Of a stretch of DNA of 54,623 nt, positions 1 to 7,681 are shown piece by piece. The position numbers and the translations under genes were made by a program. The stretch comes from a virus, in the IMG/VR virus record IMGVR_UViG_3300037882_002110, positions 1 through 54,623 of that record; one strand, written 5' to 3'. The stretch's first letter is position 1. Each line of letters starts with the position of its first letter. The notes beneath the pieces are model-generated. The model saw nothing but the letters and a program-made list of their open reading frames with translations. It was not told the DNA's origin and made no database searches.

Positions 1-327
1 ATTCACAACTGTTTCTTGGCTCTCAAAGTCTCCTTCATGAACGAAATCTTCGAACTCACCCAAACACAAGGGCTCGATTTCGACGACATAGTTCGGATGG
101 CGGCTTCTCAAGACAGAATAGGTCACACTCACAATTCGGTCCCAGGTCCCGATGGTCGCAAAGGCTTCGGTGGCACCTGCTTCCCGAAAGACATGGCTGC
201 TCTCATCCAATGGTCACATGACCAAGGCGTTTCGATGGACACCCTCAAAGCAGCCCATTTCAACAATTTCGACCGTCGAGATGACCTCGATATCGAGAAT
301 CACGTTCCCCATATGAACGTTGGTTGA
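1..327 (+). CDS. UDP-glucose/GDP-mannose 6-dehydrogenase, C-terminal part (5' end outside window)
   Basis: The reading frame is open from base 1, so the true start lies upstream. The visible part matches the central helical domain of nucleotide-sugar dehydrogenases (NCFLALKVSFMNEI) followed by the active-site loop GGTCFPKD, whose Cys forms the thioester intermediate when UDP-glucose is oxidised to UDP-glucuronate. Only about 55 residues follow this Cys; cellular enzymes usually have a further NDP-sugar-binding domain of about 100 residues, so the protein is short at its C terminus. A glycosyltransferase gene lies two genes downstream, and a role in supplying UDP-glucuronate to it is inferred. 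The exact sugar cannot be told from this fragment. Confidence 0.85.
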   Translation: MHNCFLALKVSFMNEIFELTQTQGLDFDDIVRMAASQDRIGHTHNSVPGPDGRKGFGGTCFPKDMAALIQWSHDQGVSMDTLKAAHFNNFDRRDDLDIENHVPHMNVG

Positions 328-362
328 CCCAGTCCCTGAAACCCTCCCTTTTAGGAGTCACC

Positions 363-767
363 ATGAACCGGTTCTTTGTGTTCCTCATGTCTTTCGTCGC
401 CATGTGTATGCTCTCGGCCCCCGCTTTCGGAGAAGGAGAGTCCTCGGGCTCTCTCACTTCCAGCTACAAGTATGACCTCCTGGAAAAAGAACACAAGACG
501 GCTTACGGCTTCTCGCTGTCGGCTTCGAAGTGTTGCGGAGTGGCTTGGTGGAGCTGGACCGGTTTCGGCCAGAACATCCCAGATTCCGGCAAGCTCTCCC
601 AGAGCCAGTGGTTCTCCCACACTCAGGGCATCGACTTCAACATGTTCAAGAGCCGTTTGGCTGTTGGCCCTGTGTTCGACGTGAAGCGTGAACTCGAAGG
701 CACCACATGGGCCGAAGGCGAGAATTTCTTCTCGGCTGGGGTTCGCGCCAAGCTCAAGGTGTGGTGA
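363..767 (+). CDS. small secreted protein with signal peptide
   Basis: About 134 residues. The start is the ATG at 363, placed 5 bases after AGGAG at 353-357; a longer frame begins upstream but lacks a ribosome site. Residues 1-20 are a clear signal peptide (Phe/Leu/Met-rich core, then SAPAFG). The mature part is rich in Ser, Trp and Phe, with alternating polar and hydrophobic stretches, and ends in ...AKLKVW. A terminal aromatic residue after a beta-like strand is typical of outer-membrane beta proteins, but that is only suggestive. It sits between the dehydrogenase and the glycosyltransferase, so a role in export or anchoring of a surface glycan is possible. No family recognised. Confidence 0.75.
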   Translation: MNRFFVFLMSFVAMCMLSAPAFGEGESSGSLTSSYKYDLLEKEHKTAYGFSLSASKCCGVAWWSWTGFGQNIPDSGKLSQSQWFSHTQGIDFNMFKSRLAVGPVFDVKRELEGTTWAEGENFFSAGVRAKLKVW

Positions 768-773
768 TCTAAA

Positions 774-2375
774 TTGACGAACCAGATATCTCCCCCATCC
801 GAAAATGAAAAATGGGCCTATTCCCGTCAGAATAGGCCCTACATTCTATGGACAGGTCTCGCGGCTACCATACCCTTGATTCTGGGGATGGCGGCTTTCG
901 TACTTGGACACATGGAAGCTATCTGGTTCGTCCCTCTCCTCGTCTTGAACGCGGCCTATCTAGTTATATCCTATGCCATTGGCATCTTTGCTTCTGCTTG
1001 GGACAAGGCTAGACATCAAAAGGTATACGACTGGTTCCACCGCCAGTTTATGCCCATGATGAACCCGCCTTCGGTGGACGTGTTCCTGCCCGTATGCAGG
1101 GAGGACGAATCCATAGTCCTCAATGCCTGGGATGCCACCAAGAGACTTCGTTGGTGCGGAGACCTGACAGTCTACGTGCTTGACGACGGTGATTCTGACT
1201 TCCTCAAAGAAGAAGCTCTAAAGAGGGGCTTTCAGTATATTCGTCGTGAAGTCAAATCCATGAAGAAGGCTGGCAACATCCTTAACGCCTTTTCTCAGAC
1301 CAAAGGCGACCTGATTCTGATCTTGGATGCCGACTTCGCCCCAAGAGCGGACTTCCTTGAAGAAGCTGTTCCCTATCTGGTGTATGACCCCAGATGCGCT
1401 ATCGTTCAGACCCCCCAATACTTCGAGGTAGCCCCTTGGATGAGCTGGGTCGAACGCGGGTCGGGTTACGTCCAAGAGCTTTTCTACAGACTGATTCAAG
1501 TGTCTAGAAACTCTTTCAAGGGTTCGATTTGTGTGGGCTCCTGTGGGCTCTACAAAAGGTCCGCCATGGAGCGCATCGGCGGACCAGTCCAGATTGAACA
1601 CTCTGAGGACGTTTGGACCGGATTCACTCTGTCCAACGCTGGATATTATCTTGAATATCTGCCCCTGAATCTGGCCAAAGGTAGGTGTCCGGACTCTCTC
1701 CGAAACTACTTCAACCAGCAGTATAGGTGGTGCTCGGGGTCCATGTCCCTGTGTTTCACCAAATATTTCTGGAAGTCTAATCTGACTTTTGGCCAAAAGT
1801 TTTGTTATTTCTCGGGAATGTTGTATTACATCGCCACGGCCTTTTCAATGTTCACGCTTCCACTCCCCGGAATCTTCATGATTCTGTGGCTTCCCGAGTT
1901 CATCAAATGGTATAACGTATTCTTTTATCTTCCATCGTTCCTGTTCGGGACCATCATAGTGGTGCTCTGGTCTCACTATGGTGCGGGCTGGAATTATCTC
2001 CTCCTTCGCAACATATCCTATTACGCTCACTTTTTGGCCATCGTGGACAAAATGAGGGGCAAAGTTCAGGGATGGGTGGCCACCGGCCAAAAGGTTAAGA
2101 CAAACTCCAAGTTCACGCTCGCCAAGCGCATATGTCTTATCTGGTCATCTCTGATAGCTACCATCAATTTCACCATGGTGGGATTCAGGATAAACGAGGG
2201 CATGGACCCGACCGACTTCATCCCAGTGGTCCTGTTCTCCATATTCCATTTGACTGTAGCCCAGATGTCCTTCCTCCGGCCCGAGGGTGTCAAAGAAGAT
2301 TTAACCCCAGAGCCCAACCAAGTTCACTTTCCAGATGAGAGTCGAACGTTCCAAGATCAAGGAGTCTCCGCATGA
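774..2375 (+). CDS. processive family 2 glycosyltransferase (cellulose/hyaluronan-synthase-like)
   Basis: 533 residues, integral inner-membrane enzyme. Two membrane helices lie near residues 25-75, a cytosolic GT2 domain in the middle, and several membrane helices in the C-terminal half. GT2 signatures are visible in order: DDGDSD, DADFAP (metal/UDP binding), HSEDVWTGF (acceptor region, ED) and QQYRW (the QxxRW motif of processive synthases). This pattern is that of enzymes which polymerise and extrude a beta-linked polysaccharide. The start appears to be TTG at 774, because no in-frame ATG lies near and the upstream gene stops at 767. With the UDP-glucose-dehydrogenase-like gene upstream, a glucuronic-acid-containing polymer is a plausible product, as in chloroviruses that encode hyaluronan synthase; the sugar is inferred only. 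Confidence 0.9.
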   Translation: MTNQISPPSENEKWAYSRQNRPYILWTGLAATIPLILGMAAFVLGHMEAIWFVPLLVLNAAYLVISYAIGIFASAWDKARHQKVYDWFHRQFMPMMNPPSVDVFLPVCREDESIVLNAWDATKRLRWCGDLTVYVLDDGDSDFLKEEALKRGFQYIRREVKSMKKAGNILNAFSQTKGDLILILDADFAPRADFLEEAVPYLVYDPRCAIVQTPQYFEVAPWMSWVERGSGYVQELFYRLIQVSRNSFKGSICVGSCGLYKRSAMERIGGPVQIEHSEDVWTGFTLSNAGYYLEYLPLNLAKGRCPDSLRNYFNQQYRWCSGSMSLCFTKYFWKSNLTFGQKFCYFSGMLYYIATAFSMFTLPLPGIFMILWLPEFIKWYNVFFYLPSFLFGTIIVVLWSHYGAGWNYLLLRNISYYAHFLAIVDKMRGKVQGWVATGQKVKTNSKFTLAKRICLIWSSLIATINFTMVGFRINEGMDPTDFIPVVLFSIFHLTVAQMSFLRPEGVKEDLTPEPNQVHFPDESRTFQDQGVSA

Positions 2376-2899
2376 AAGCATCTGTCTGTCCTGAATTCGT
2401 CCAGGTCCTCGATTTCGTCAAGTCTGCCGCCTTGGGATACAAGGAAGCCAAAGCTGACGACGGCAAGGTTGAACTCGACGAAGTCCTCGAAGTGGCTCAG
2501 AAAAATGTCGGTCTCGCCGTTCAGGCCGTCGAAGGCGCTGACAAGATCCCTGCCGAACTCAAGGCTCATCCCTTGGTTTGCGCCGAACTCGCAGTCGACA
2601 TGGCCATCGACGTGATCTGTGATGTCGTCGGGGCCAAAGATGGCCAAAGCGACCTCAAAGAAATCACTGAAGTCATGGGAGCCGTCGAAGCCCTCACGGC
2701 TGGTGTCATCAAGGCCCTTCCCGGTGGCGTCGACACGTTCGAAGTCATCCAGCTTGCTCTCGGCAACGTCGGCAAAGTCGTGGCCGCGTTCAAGGACATG
2801 GGCCAGATTCCTGCCGAGGCTAAAGAAGACCTCCGTGACTTCCTCAAGACCGTCGCTCTCGGCGCGTTCAAGTTCTTCAAGGTCGCAGTTCCGGCCTGA
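2372..2899 (+). CDS. Ala/Val/Asp-rich helical protein of unknown function
   Basis: 175 residues; its ATG overlaps the stop of the glycosyltransferase (ATGA), so translation is probably coupled. The sequence is almost all amphipathic helix. It shows internal similarity: DDGKVELDEVLEV resembles KDGQSDLKEITEV, and GADKIPAELK resembles MGQIPAEAKEDL, suggesting a duplicated helical unit with acidic loops. No signal peptide or membrane helix. A strong terminator follows at 2928, so this gene closes the first operon. Function not recognised. Confidence 0.8.
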   Translation: MKASVCPEFVQVLDFVKSAALGYKEAKADDGKVELDEVLEVAQKNVGLAVQAVEGADKIPAELKAHPLVCAELAVDMAIDVICDVVGAKDGQSDLKEITEVMGAVEALTAGVIKALPGGVDTFEVIQLALGNVGKVVAAFKDMGQIPAEAKEDLRDFLKTVALGAFKFFKVAVPA

Positions 2900-2927
2900 G
2901 TATTGTCCATCTTTCCTTAACAATCCC

Positions 2928-2960
2928 CTGACCCTCCCCTTCCCGGGAGGGTCAGTTTTA
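2928..2960 (+). terminator. rho-independent terminator
   Basis: A perfect 11-base stem (CTGACCCTCCC, 2928-2938, with GGGAGGGTCAG, 2945-2955) encloses a six-base loop and is followed by TTTTA. It lies between the helical protein and the next gene and would end the transcript of the glycan cluster. Confidence 0.9.
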
Positions 2961-2981
2961 TGACTCTAAGGGAGGGCTTGA

Positions 2982-3380
2982 ATGCTGGTTGGAGAAATTT
3001 TGGAAAAGACTGCTGAGGGTATTCAAAAGGTCCACACTACAGAGATAGGTCTGATTCTTCAGAATTCTCTTTGGGGTATCTGGCTTCTTTTGCCTGCCTC
3101 CACCATGAGTGGTCCCGGTTACGCTGTACTTCGTCAGGTGGCCCCAGAAATTGTGTGGGGTAGCATATCTTTTGTTCTCGGTATCGGCATCATGTTCTCT
3201 CGTTTGTTCAGACTTTCCGGACTGGCTACTGGGTTCCTGTTCGCTTCGTTTGTTTGGTGGACTATCGTGGCTATATCCTTTGGAATGCTGAATGTGACTT
3301 CAACTGCCGTCCCAACCTACGCAGCTCTGGCTGTAATGGCTGCGATGTCCTATTTGAAATCGGCTGCTCGGAGTGTTTAA
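2982..3380 (+). CDS. four-helix membrane protein, possible holin
   Basis: 132 residues with about four predicted membrane segments (around residues 24-40, 58-73, 78-98 and 108-125) and short soluble ends. It overlaps the next gene by one base (TAATG). A small multi-span membrane protein followed by a single-span coiled-coil protein resembles a holin plus lysis-accessory arrangement, but the endolysin of this phage is about 9 kb away on the other strand. Holin function is therefore only a guess. Confidence 0.7.
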   Translation: MLVGEILEKTAEGIQKVHTTEIGLILQNSLWGIWLLLPASTMSGPGYAVLRQVAPEIVWGSISFVLGIGIMFSRLFRLSGLATGFLFASFVWWTIVAISFGMLNVTSTAVPTYAALAVMAAMSYLKSAARSV

Positions 3381-3664
3381 TGTCGACGACCGAAGTGGTT
3401 ACCATAGCAACGACCGTAGCTGGTGCCCTCGGGGTCGGCCTTCGCATATTTGCCAAGTGGTATACTGAGAGAGCCGCAAAGAGAGAAGAGTTGGAGAGAG
3501 AGATAATCTCGATCGAGAGGGCTAGAGCCAACGAGGTCACCAATTCTTTGCTCGCTGAACTCAGAGACAGAATCAAAGACCTTGAAGCTGAGGTCAAGTC
3601 TCTCAGAGAAGAATCTTGTATTCTCAAAGGATGCAAGTTCAGGCAGAACCCTATTCCGGCCTGA
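3380..3664 (+). CDS. single-span membrane protein with coiled coil
   Basis: 94 residues. A hydrophobic N-terminal segment (about residues 6-24) is followed by a strongly charged heptad-like region and a C-terminal CxxxxC pair (CILKGC). This is the architecture of inner-membrane spanins and of other phage lysis-accessory proteins. The start at 3380 overlaps the stop of the previous membrane protein; a frame open further upstream lies inside that gene and is not used. Its 3' end overlaps the convergent gene 3651-3950 by 14 bases. Confidence 0.7.
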   Translation: MSTTEVVTIATTVAGALGVGLRIFAKWYTERAAKREELEREIISIERARANEVTNSLLAELRDRIKDLEAEVKSLREESCILKGCKFRQNPIPA

Positions 3665-3950
3665 AATGGACAGAGTGATGTTCCAGAACGCACCTAATCA
3701 TATAGTCAAGAACTTTTGGACGAACGAATTCGAAGCCATGTTTGGCTCTGACGTCCGTTCTTACCATACAGACTAAATGGTTAGTCGGAACGGCATCGTC
3801 AGTGTCATTCACATAGTAGACACCGTCTATCCCGATGGCCAATCCCAGTTCTCTAAGTCTGGTTTGAATGGCCACCACCACGGGGTCTGCAGCGCCCGAA
3901 TCTTGAAGACGGATAGCTTCTGCTTTAATAGACGCAGACACTTTGACCAT
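3651..3950 (-). CDS. hypothetical protein
   Basis: 99 residues, no recognised family, mixed alpha/beta composition with an HLVCMVRTDV strand-like segment. It is a lone minus-strand gene between plus-strand genes. AT-rich, TATAGT-like sequence precedes the ATG at 3950, fitting a promoter of its own. Coding status rests on length, normal amino-acid composition and gene packing. Confidence 0.55.
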   Translation of the reverse strand: MVKVSASIKAEAIRLQDSGAADPVVVAIQTRLRELGLAIGIDGVYYVNDTDDAVPTNHLVCMVRTDVRAKHGFEFVRPKVLDYMIRCVLEHHSVHFRPE

Positions 3951-3988
3951 GTACTATACCTATACAACTATAACGAGGAGGGACGTTA
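3951..3988. promoter_or_regulatory. divergent promoter / ribosome-site region
   Basis: The gap between divergent genes is AT-rich with TATAC, TATAG and TATAAC elements on both strands, followed on the plus strand by GAGGAGGG at 3975-3982, six bases before the GTG start of the tail-collar gene. The ribosome site is clear; the promoter hexamers are only suggestive. Confidence 0.4.
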
Positions 3989-4756
3989 GTGGAAATACCT
4001 GTTGGGGCTCTTTTGCCATTTGCCGGTCTCAACGCTCCCGATGGATTTTTGGTGTGTGACGGAAGAGACATCTCCAGAGCGGCTTACGGAAATTTGTTTT
4101 CGGTCCTGGGGGTGACATACGGGGCTGGCGACGGCAATTCCACTTTTACCCTTCCAGACCTCCGTGGTCGAGTCATAGCTGGGGTTGATGCCTCCGAAAT
4201 CAGGCTTTCCAATCTCGTAGCGGGGTTCACCCCCCGAATTGGTGGAGCCGGTGGGGTCCAAAGTGTGGAACTTGCAGTGGCCGACCTCCCAGCCCACACC
4301 CACGGTTCTAGCCTTACGGTTTCCGGGACGAACGCACCTTCGAACGTCACTGGGACGGCTGGAACGTCTGGGAATGCAGCCCTGACCAACCACTCCCACT
4401 CCCTGTCTGGGGCCACATCTCAGAATGACACGGCTACTCTTGAATCTCATGTCCACGCGTTCTCCAACCCAGTTCTCAGGAGAACGGCTGGATCTCAGGA
4501 CCTGCAATTAACTTCCGGGTCATACTCGTTCGGGGTCGATTCCCAGACCGAACCCTCCAACATCGACCACACCCACCCGAACGCCGGAGCGGCTAGTTCC
4601 GTGAACATTGACCACACCCACCCCATTTCTGGGGTGGCAGAAGCTCAAGCATGGACGGGAACAGTAGGAGGGTCGACTTCAAGCATAGGGGGCGGAGGGT
4701 CTCACTTAAACGTTCAACCCACAATCGTCATGAACTATATCATTCGCGCCATTTAA
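3989..4756 (+). CDS. phage tail-collar / fibre-tip protein
   Basis: 255 residues, GTG start after GAGGAGGG. The N terminus (PVGALLPFAG..APDGFLVCDGRDISRAAYGNLFSVLG) is the phage tail-collar domain found in short tail fibres and microcystin-dependent proteins. The rest is Gly/Ser/Thr-rich with repeated HxH motifs (AHTHG, NHSHS, SHVHA, DHTHP twice), which in fibre needle domains coordinate metal ions along a trimer axis. The C terminus (QPTIVMNYIIRAI) is the usual end of this family. Likely part of the receptor-binding apparatus of the virion. Confidence 0.9.
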   Translation: MEIPVGALLPFAGLNAPDGFLVCDGRDISRAAYGNLFSVLGVTYGAGDGNSTFTLPDLRGRVIAGVDASEIRLSNLVAGFTPRIGGAGGVQSVELAVADLPAHTHGSSLTVSGTNAPSNVTGTAGTSGNAALTNHSHSLSGATSQNDTATLESHVHAFSNPVLRRTAGSQDLQLTSGSYSFGVDSQTEPSNIDHTHPNAGAASSVNIDHTHPISGVAEAQAWTGTVGGSTSSIGGGGSHLNVQPTIVMNYIIRAI

Positions 4757-4769
4757 AGGAGTGTCGGTT

Positions 4770-5072
4770 ATGCTTTTCGGAAAAAGCTTTCTCATCTCGA
4801 TCCTGTTCAGATACGTCCTTCCAAAAGGCGTGGAGTGGCTCGAAGACTTCACCGAAGAGAAGAAGGAAGAAATTCGGGTTTTCGTTCGGGAGACTGTCCC
4901 GGGAGAACTCTATGACGAAAGAGCAGTACGTCTGGTCGAAATGGCCATGGATGCCGTGATAGGGATGGCCAAAGTCATCCTTTGGAAGAACGCCGACAAG
5001 TCTCTGGACTCTCAGGTGGCTATTGGGGTTGCCAGCTTGGAAGGCATTGCGAAGGCCGAAGCCCAGGTGTAA
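4770..5072 (+). CDS. hypothetical small protein downstream of tail-collar gene
   Basis: 100 residues. The ATG at 4770 lies nine bases after AAAGGAG (4754-4760); a GTG at 4761 is too close to that site. A short hydrophobic N terminus is followed by charged amphipathic helices. Not recognised. It could be a membrane-associated protein or a chaperone for the upstream fibre protein. Confidence 0.7.
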   Translation: MLFGKSFLISILFRYVLPKGVEWLEDFTEEKKEEIRVFVRETVPGELYDERAVRLVEMAMDAVIGMAKVILWKNADKSLDSQVAIGVASLEGIAKAEAQV

Positions 5073-5088
5073 GGTCCGGATACCTCAT

Positions 5089-5169
5089 CCACAGGCTTCG
5101 CCACCTGTGGTCTTCCACGCCGGTCTCCACAACCGGTTTCGCCCCAGCGAACTCCAAGGTTCCTGGGGC
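5089..5169. terminator. three hairpins between convergent operons
   Basis: Three inverted repeats follow each other: CCACAGG/CCTGTGG (5089-5110), CCGGT/ACCGG (5120-5136) and a strong one, GCCCCAG(C)GAAC/GTTCCTGGGGC (5141-5169), followed by TCATTTATGTTT. They lie between a plus-strand gene ending at 5072 and a minus-strand gene ending at 5196, so they probably stop transcription from both sides. Confidence 0.75.
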
Positions 5170-5195
5170 TCATTTATGTTTGGGGCTCGGAGTTC

Positions 5196-6347
5196 TCAGT
5201 AGGCTTCGGTCACAACCCGGGACCGAGCTTGATAGGCCGCGTTGTTCCCAAGGGTGGTTCCATAGGCTGGCATCGTGTATCCGTTCCAACCGGCCATGTA
5301 CAGGGAGCTGTTTTCGAGTCCTGTGTAAAAGTCGGTGAAGGAGATGCCAAGCATCATCGGGGATGCGAGCAGGGTGCCAGCCGCATTGGTGTCTCTGGTC
5401 AACATGATCTTCTGGATGAGTCCAGCGAAGCTAGAGCCACACTTGCGTTCCCAAACGCCAGAGCTAATCATCCAGGTTCCGAGATGGTCCAGGGGGGCGT
5501 CCCAATAACGCAGGGTCCAGCTTCCATCGACGCACTTTTGGCCGTTGGTGAGAGTGATCTTGCGGACTATAGCGGACACTTTCTCCGAGTCCCCATTGCC
5601 ATAGCGCAGTCCGAAGGATGTACCACCACTGTGGGGCCAGAATTCAACATGGTGGATTTCGGAGACCGTGCCCGGGTCGACGACGGGGGCATCCTGGCCA
5701 GCCGCACCCGTAGCCCCTGTGGCTCCTGTCGCACCAGTGGCCCCCACGGCTCCAGCAGCACCGTTCGCCACGAATACCGTCTGACCACCACACGTGACGT
5801 TGGCACCATTGGCCACAGAAGTCACCGAGCAAGAGGCCCCTGCTTGGCCTTGAGCCCCCTGGGCTCCGGCAACACCGTCGAGAATGTCAGCCGTCTGGCT
5901 ACCACAAGAAACCCTGGCTACTCCGTTGGTCTTGACCACCGAGCAGGACTGGCCGTCGCGCCCATCTTGGCCATCGACTCCATCACGTCCGGAAGCTCCA
6001 ACTACCGAAAGGCCATCCTTGCCGTCTTTCGGCTTGAGGTCCACGAGAGTCCATTCCTTGCCGTCGCACGAAAAGAAACTCTTCTCCAGCTTCACGTAGG
6101 CCAGATTGTGGAGACGAATTTCAGAGCATTCTGGGAGAGTCTGGACGGACTCAGCCAGGAAAGATATCGGCTGAACGGCTTCGGAGGGCTCTTCTGCAGC
6201 GGCCTTGGATGGGACGGCTACTCTAGCCTCTGTCTTGGCTTCAGGCTCAACGGAGACCTTCTCGGAAGCTTGGGGGAGAGCTGGTTCCTGGGCTCCGCAA
6301 GCGGTCGAGAGAAGGGAGAGGGCGAGGAGAGAGTGGGTGGTCTTCAT
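5196..6347 (-). CDS. collagen-like repeat lipoprotein
   Basis: 383 residues. Starts with a lipoprotein-type signal ending in LSTAC, so Cys17 may be lipidated, followed by an Ala/Glu/Pro-rich linker. Three Gly-X-Y tracts (about residues 106-132, 158-170 and 194-218, the last with GAT repeats) are separated by two Cys-containing beta modules of the form SCSV..NGV..CG. The C-terminal ~150 residues look like a globular beta domain. The mixed Gly-X-Y / Cys-module design is, to my knowledge, common in surface lipoproteins of Bdellovibrio-like bacteria, suggesting host origin. It could be displayed on the infected cell or be a fibre. A sigma-28-like promoter (6401-6437) precedes it. Confidence 0.8.
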   Translation of the reverse strand: MKTTHSLLALSLLSTACGAQEPALPQASEKVSVEPEAKTEARVAVPSKAAAEEPSEAVQPISFLAESVQTLPECSEIRLHNLAYVKLEKSFFSCDGKEWTLVDLKPKDGKDGLSVVGASGRDGVDGQDGRDGQSCSVVKTNGVARVSCGSQTADILDGVAGAQGAQGQAGASCSVTSVANGANVTCGGQTVFVANGAAGAVGATGATGATGATGAAGQDAPVVDPGTVSEIHHVEFWPHSGGTSFGLRYGNGDSEKVSAIVRKITLTNGQKCVDGSWTLRYWDAPLDHLGTWMISSGVWERKCGSSFAGLIQKIMLTRDTNAAGTLLASPMMLGISFTDFYTGLENSSLYMAGWNGYTMPAYGTTLGNNAAYQARSRVVTEAY

Positions 6348-6400
6348 GGTCTTTGGGTCCTTCCAGTGAGTTTCAGAATTCAGGGGTCTTCATCTCCCCC

Positions 6401-6437
6401 TATTTTCTTTTTCGTCATGGAAGTTTCCGGACTTTAG
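6401..6437 (-). promoter_or_regulatory. sigma-28-like promoter element, copy a
   Basis: On the minus strand: CTAAAGT (6437-6431), exactly 15 bases, then ACGAAAAAGAAAATA (6415-6401). It lies about 55 bases upstream of the start of the collagen-like lipoprotein and directly after the stop of the upstream gene. The other four copies share block 1 and spacer length. It resembles the FliA consensus (TAAAGTTT-N11-GCCGATAA). Confidence 0.6.
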
Positions 6438-6438
6438 C

Positions 6439-6867
6439 CTAACGTTTGCGATCCGCGTCCGACGCGACTGGAAACACACACATCTTAGGGGCCGCTTCCA
6501 AAGCGGCTCGAAGACTGGACAGGAGTCCAGGCAGGACTTCGTACCCCCAAGAATGGAAATAGGTCTCGTCTTTAGTGAACTGCTCGCTGGATGTATGGGT
6601 CCAGAGGAGACCTGTCTCCGAATAGTCCACCTGAATCACCCTTTTTCTCCAACCCAACACGATGTGTCCGAAATTGGTGTTGAATCTCCACCAGGGTGTG
6701 GAGACGCACCTGGACCACATTTCGTATTCGTTCAAGACGGGTTTGTGGTCCTCTACCTTGAATCCAGCCAAGAGAAGGGCCCCGAGGAACTTGTCTCGGT
6801 GGTCCTTCGAACGCTCCTCCAGCTTGCCCCAATATTGGGGGTCTATTTCTATCACCATGCTGGTCAT
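6439..6867 (-). CDS. hypothetical protein
   Basis: 142 residues with many aromatic residues and a beta-rich middle (WWRFNTNFGHIVLGWRKRVIQVDY). Its ATG overlaps the stop of the upstream gene (ATGA). Not recognised. Confidence 0.65.
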   Translation of the reverse strand: MTSMVIEIDPQYWGKLEERSKDHRDKFLGALLLAGFKVEDHKPVLNEYEMWSRCVSTPWWRFNTNFGHIVLGWRKRVIQVDYSETGLLWTHTSSEQFTKDETYFHSWGYEVLPGLLSSLRAALEAAPKMCVFPVASDADRKR

Positions 6868-7241
6868 GATTTAGGTCCGTCCTTCAGCTTTTCCAACACT
6901 TTGTCGAACCGTTCCCTAAAGGTCTCGGTTTCTATAGCGTCTGGGGCCTCCTTTTTGAGTTCCTCCAGAAGACCCGGCGGGTAGGAGAAGTGGATGTCGC
7001 AATAGGTGGAGTCGAAATCGTCATCTTCATCTTTCAACCATAACGGGTGCTGGCTAAGCCCATCGAGGTCGCCCTGATACTCTTCACGGTTCCCTCCCCC
7101 GGCCCGAGTCCTCACGACTATCGACTCTTCCATGAACATGGCGTCTCTGAAGCGGGGGAAGTCGTCGGGTTTGAGACCCAAAACGGCTAGGACCATGGGG
7201 GCAGCTTTGTTGATTCCGAACATCATGTTGTAAAGACTCAT
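6864..7241 (-). CDS. conserved phage protein with RTRxGGGNREEY motif
   Basis: 125 residues, ATG preceded by GAGG. The N terminus (MSLYNMMFGINKAAPMVLAVLGLKPDDFPRFRD is its general shape) and the RTRAGGGNREEY motif match, from memory, a widespread but uncharacterised phage/bacterial family. Function unknown; a cytosolic regulator or inhibitor is possible. Confidence 0.75.
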   Translation of the reverse strand: MSLYNMMFGINKAAPMVLAVLGLKPDDFPRFRDAMFMEESIVVRTRAGGGNREEYQGDLDGLSQHPLWLKDEDDDFDSTYCDIHFSYPPGLLEELKKEAPDAIETETFRERFDKVLEKLKDGPKS

Positions 7242-7242
7242 T

Positions 7243-7590
7243 TTACCTCGCCTTTGTGTTATCGCGTGTGCTTAAAAATTCGTTCAACGTTCTTTCAAAT
7301 TCTTCGTCATCCTGAATCCTGGATGTCCATTCTACTGGAACAAACTTACCGTTCCGGTCCCTAAGGTGTTCTTCGTTGGGGTCGTACATCTGAGCTGAAT
7401 CCGTGGAATCCAAGTAGGTACCGACCACAATCCCGTTTCGAGCAAGCTCATGAAGAATACGGAAGGCCCCCACCTTCGAGCCTTTGGTCCCAACACCCAG
7501 CAGGGCTTCAACGACGTTCATAGTGGTCACCGTTTGGCGGTTTCGGATAAACCTAGCCACAAATTCCCTGGGGTCTATCTTGATGTCCAC
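7243..7590 (-). CDS. hypothetical protein, possible winged-helix fold
   Basis: 115 residues. The GTG start at 7590 follows AAAAAGGAGG with six intervening bases. Residues 10-70 (helix, VVEALLG..GSKVGAFRILHELARNGIVVG) have the look of a winged helix-turn-helix, so DNA binding is possible but unproven. Acidic C terminus. Ends one base before the next gene. Confidence 0.65.
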   Translation of the reverse strand: MDIKIDPREFVARFIRNRQTVTTMNVVEALLGVGTKGSKVGAFRILHELARNGIVVGTYLDSTDSAQMYDPNEEHLRDRNGKFVPVEWTSRIQDDEEFERTLNEFLSTRDNTKAR

Positions 7591-7681
7591 CGGAAGCCTC
7601 CTTTTTCCTGCGCTCCACTTCTTGGATTATGGCTCGGACCACGTGGTCATCAAGCCAAGTTCCTCTGAACATTTCGTGCAT
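7553..7681 (-). CDS. 42-residue protein
   Basis: A short frame from the ATG at 7681: an amphipathic helix (LDDHVVRAIIQEVERRKKEA) and a polar tail. It overlaps the end of 7650-7994 and the start of 7243-7590, and contains the ribosome site of the latter, so it may couple their translation. Coding status is uncertain. Confidence 0.4.
   Translation of the reverse strand: MHEMFRGTWLDDHVVRAIIQEVERRKKEASGGHQDRPQGICG

Noticed and set aside
774-840. CCGAAAAtgaaaaATGGG as another copy of the sigma-28-like element
   Set aside because: It lies in the glycosyltransferase coding region and the CTAAATT before it is 23, not 15, bases away.
5229-6437. Plus-strand frame of 402 codons
   Set aside because: Mirror of the collagen-like lipoprotein; its apparent Gly/Ser richness comes from the repeats on the other strand.
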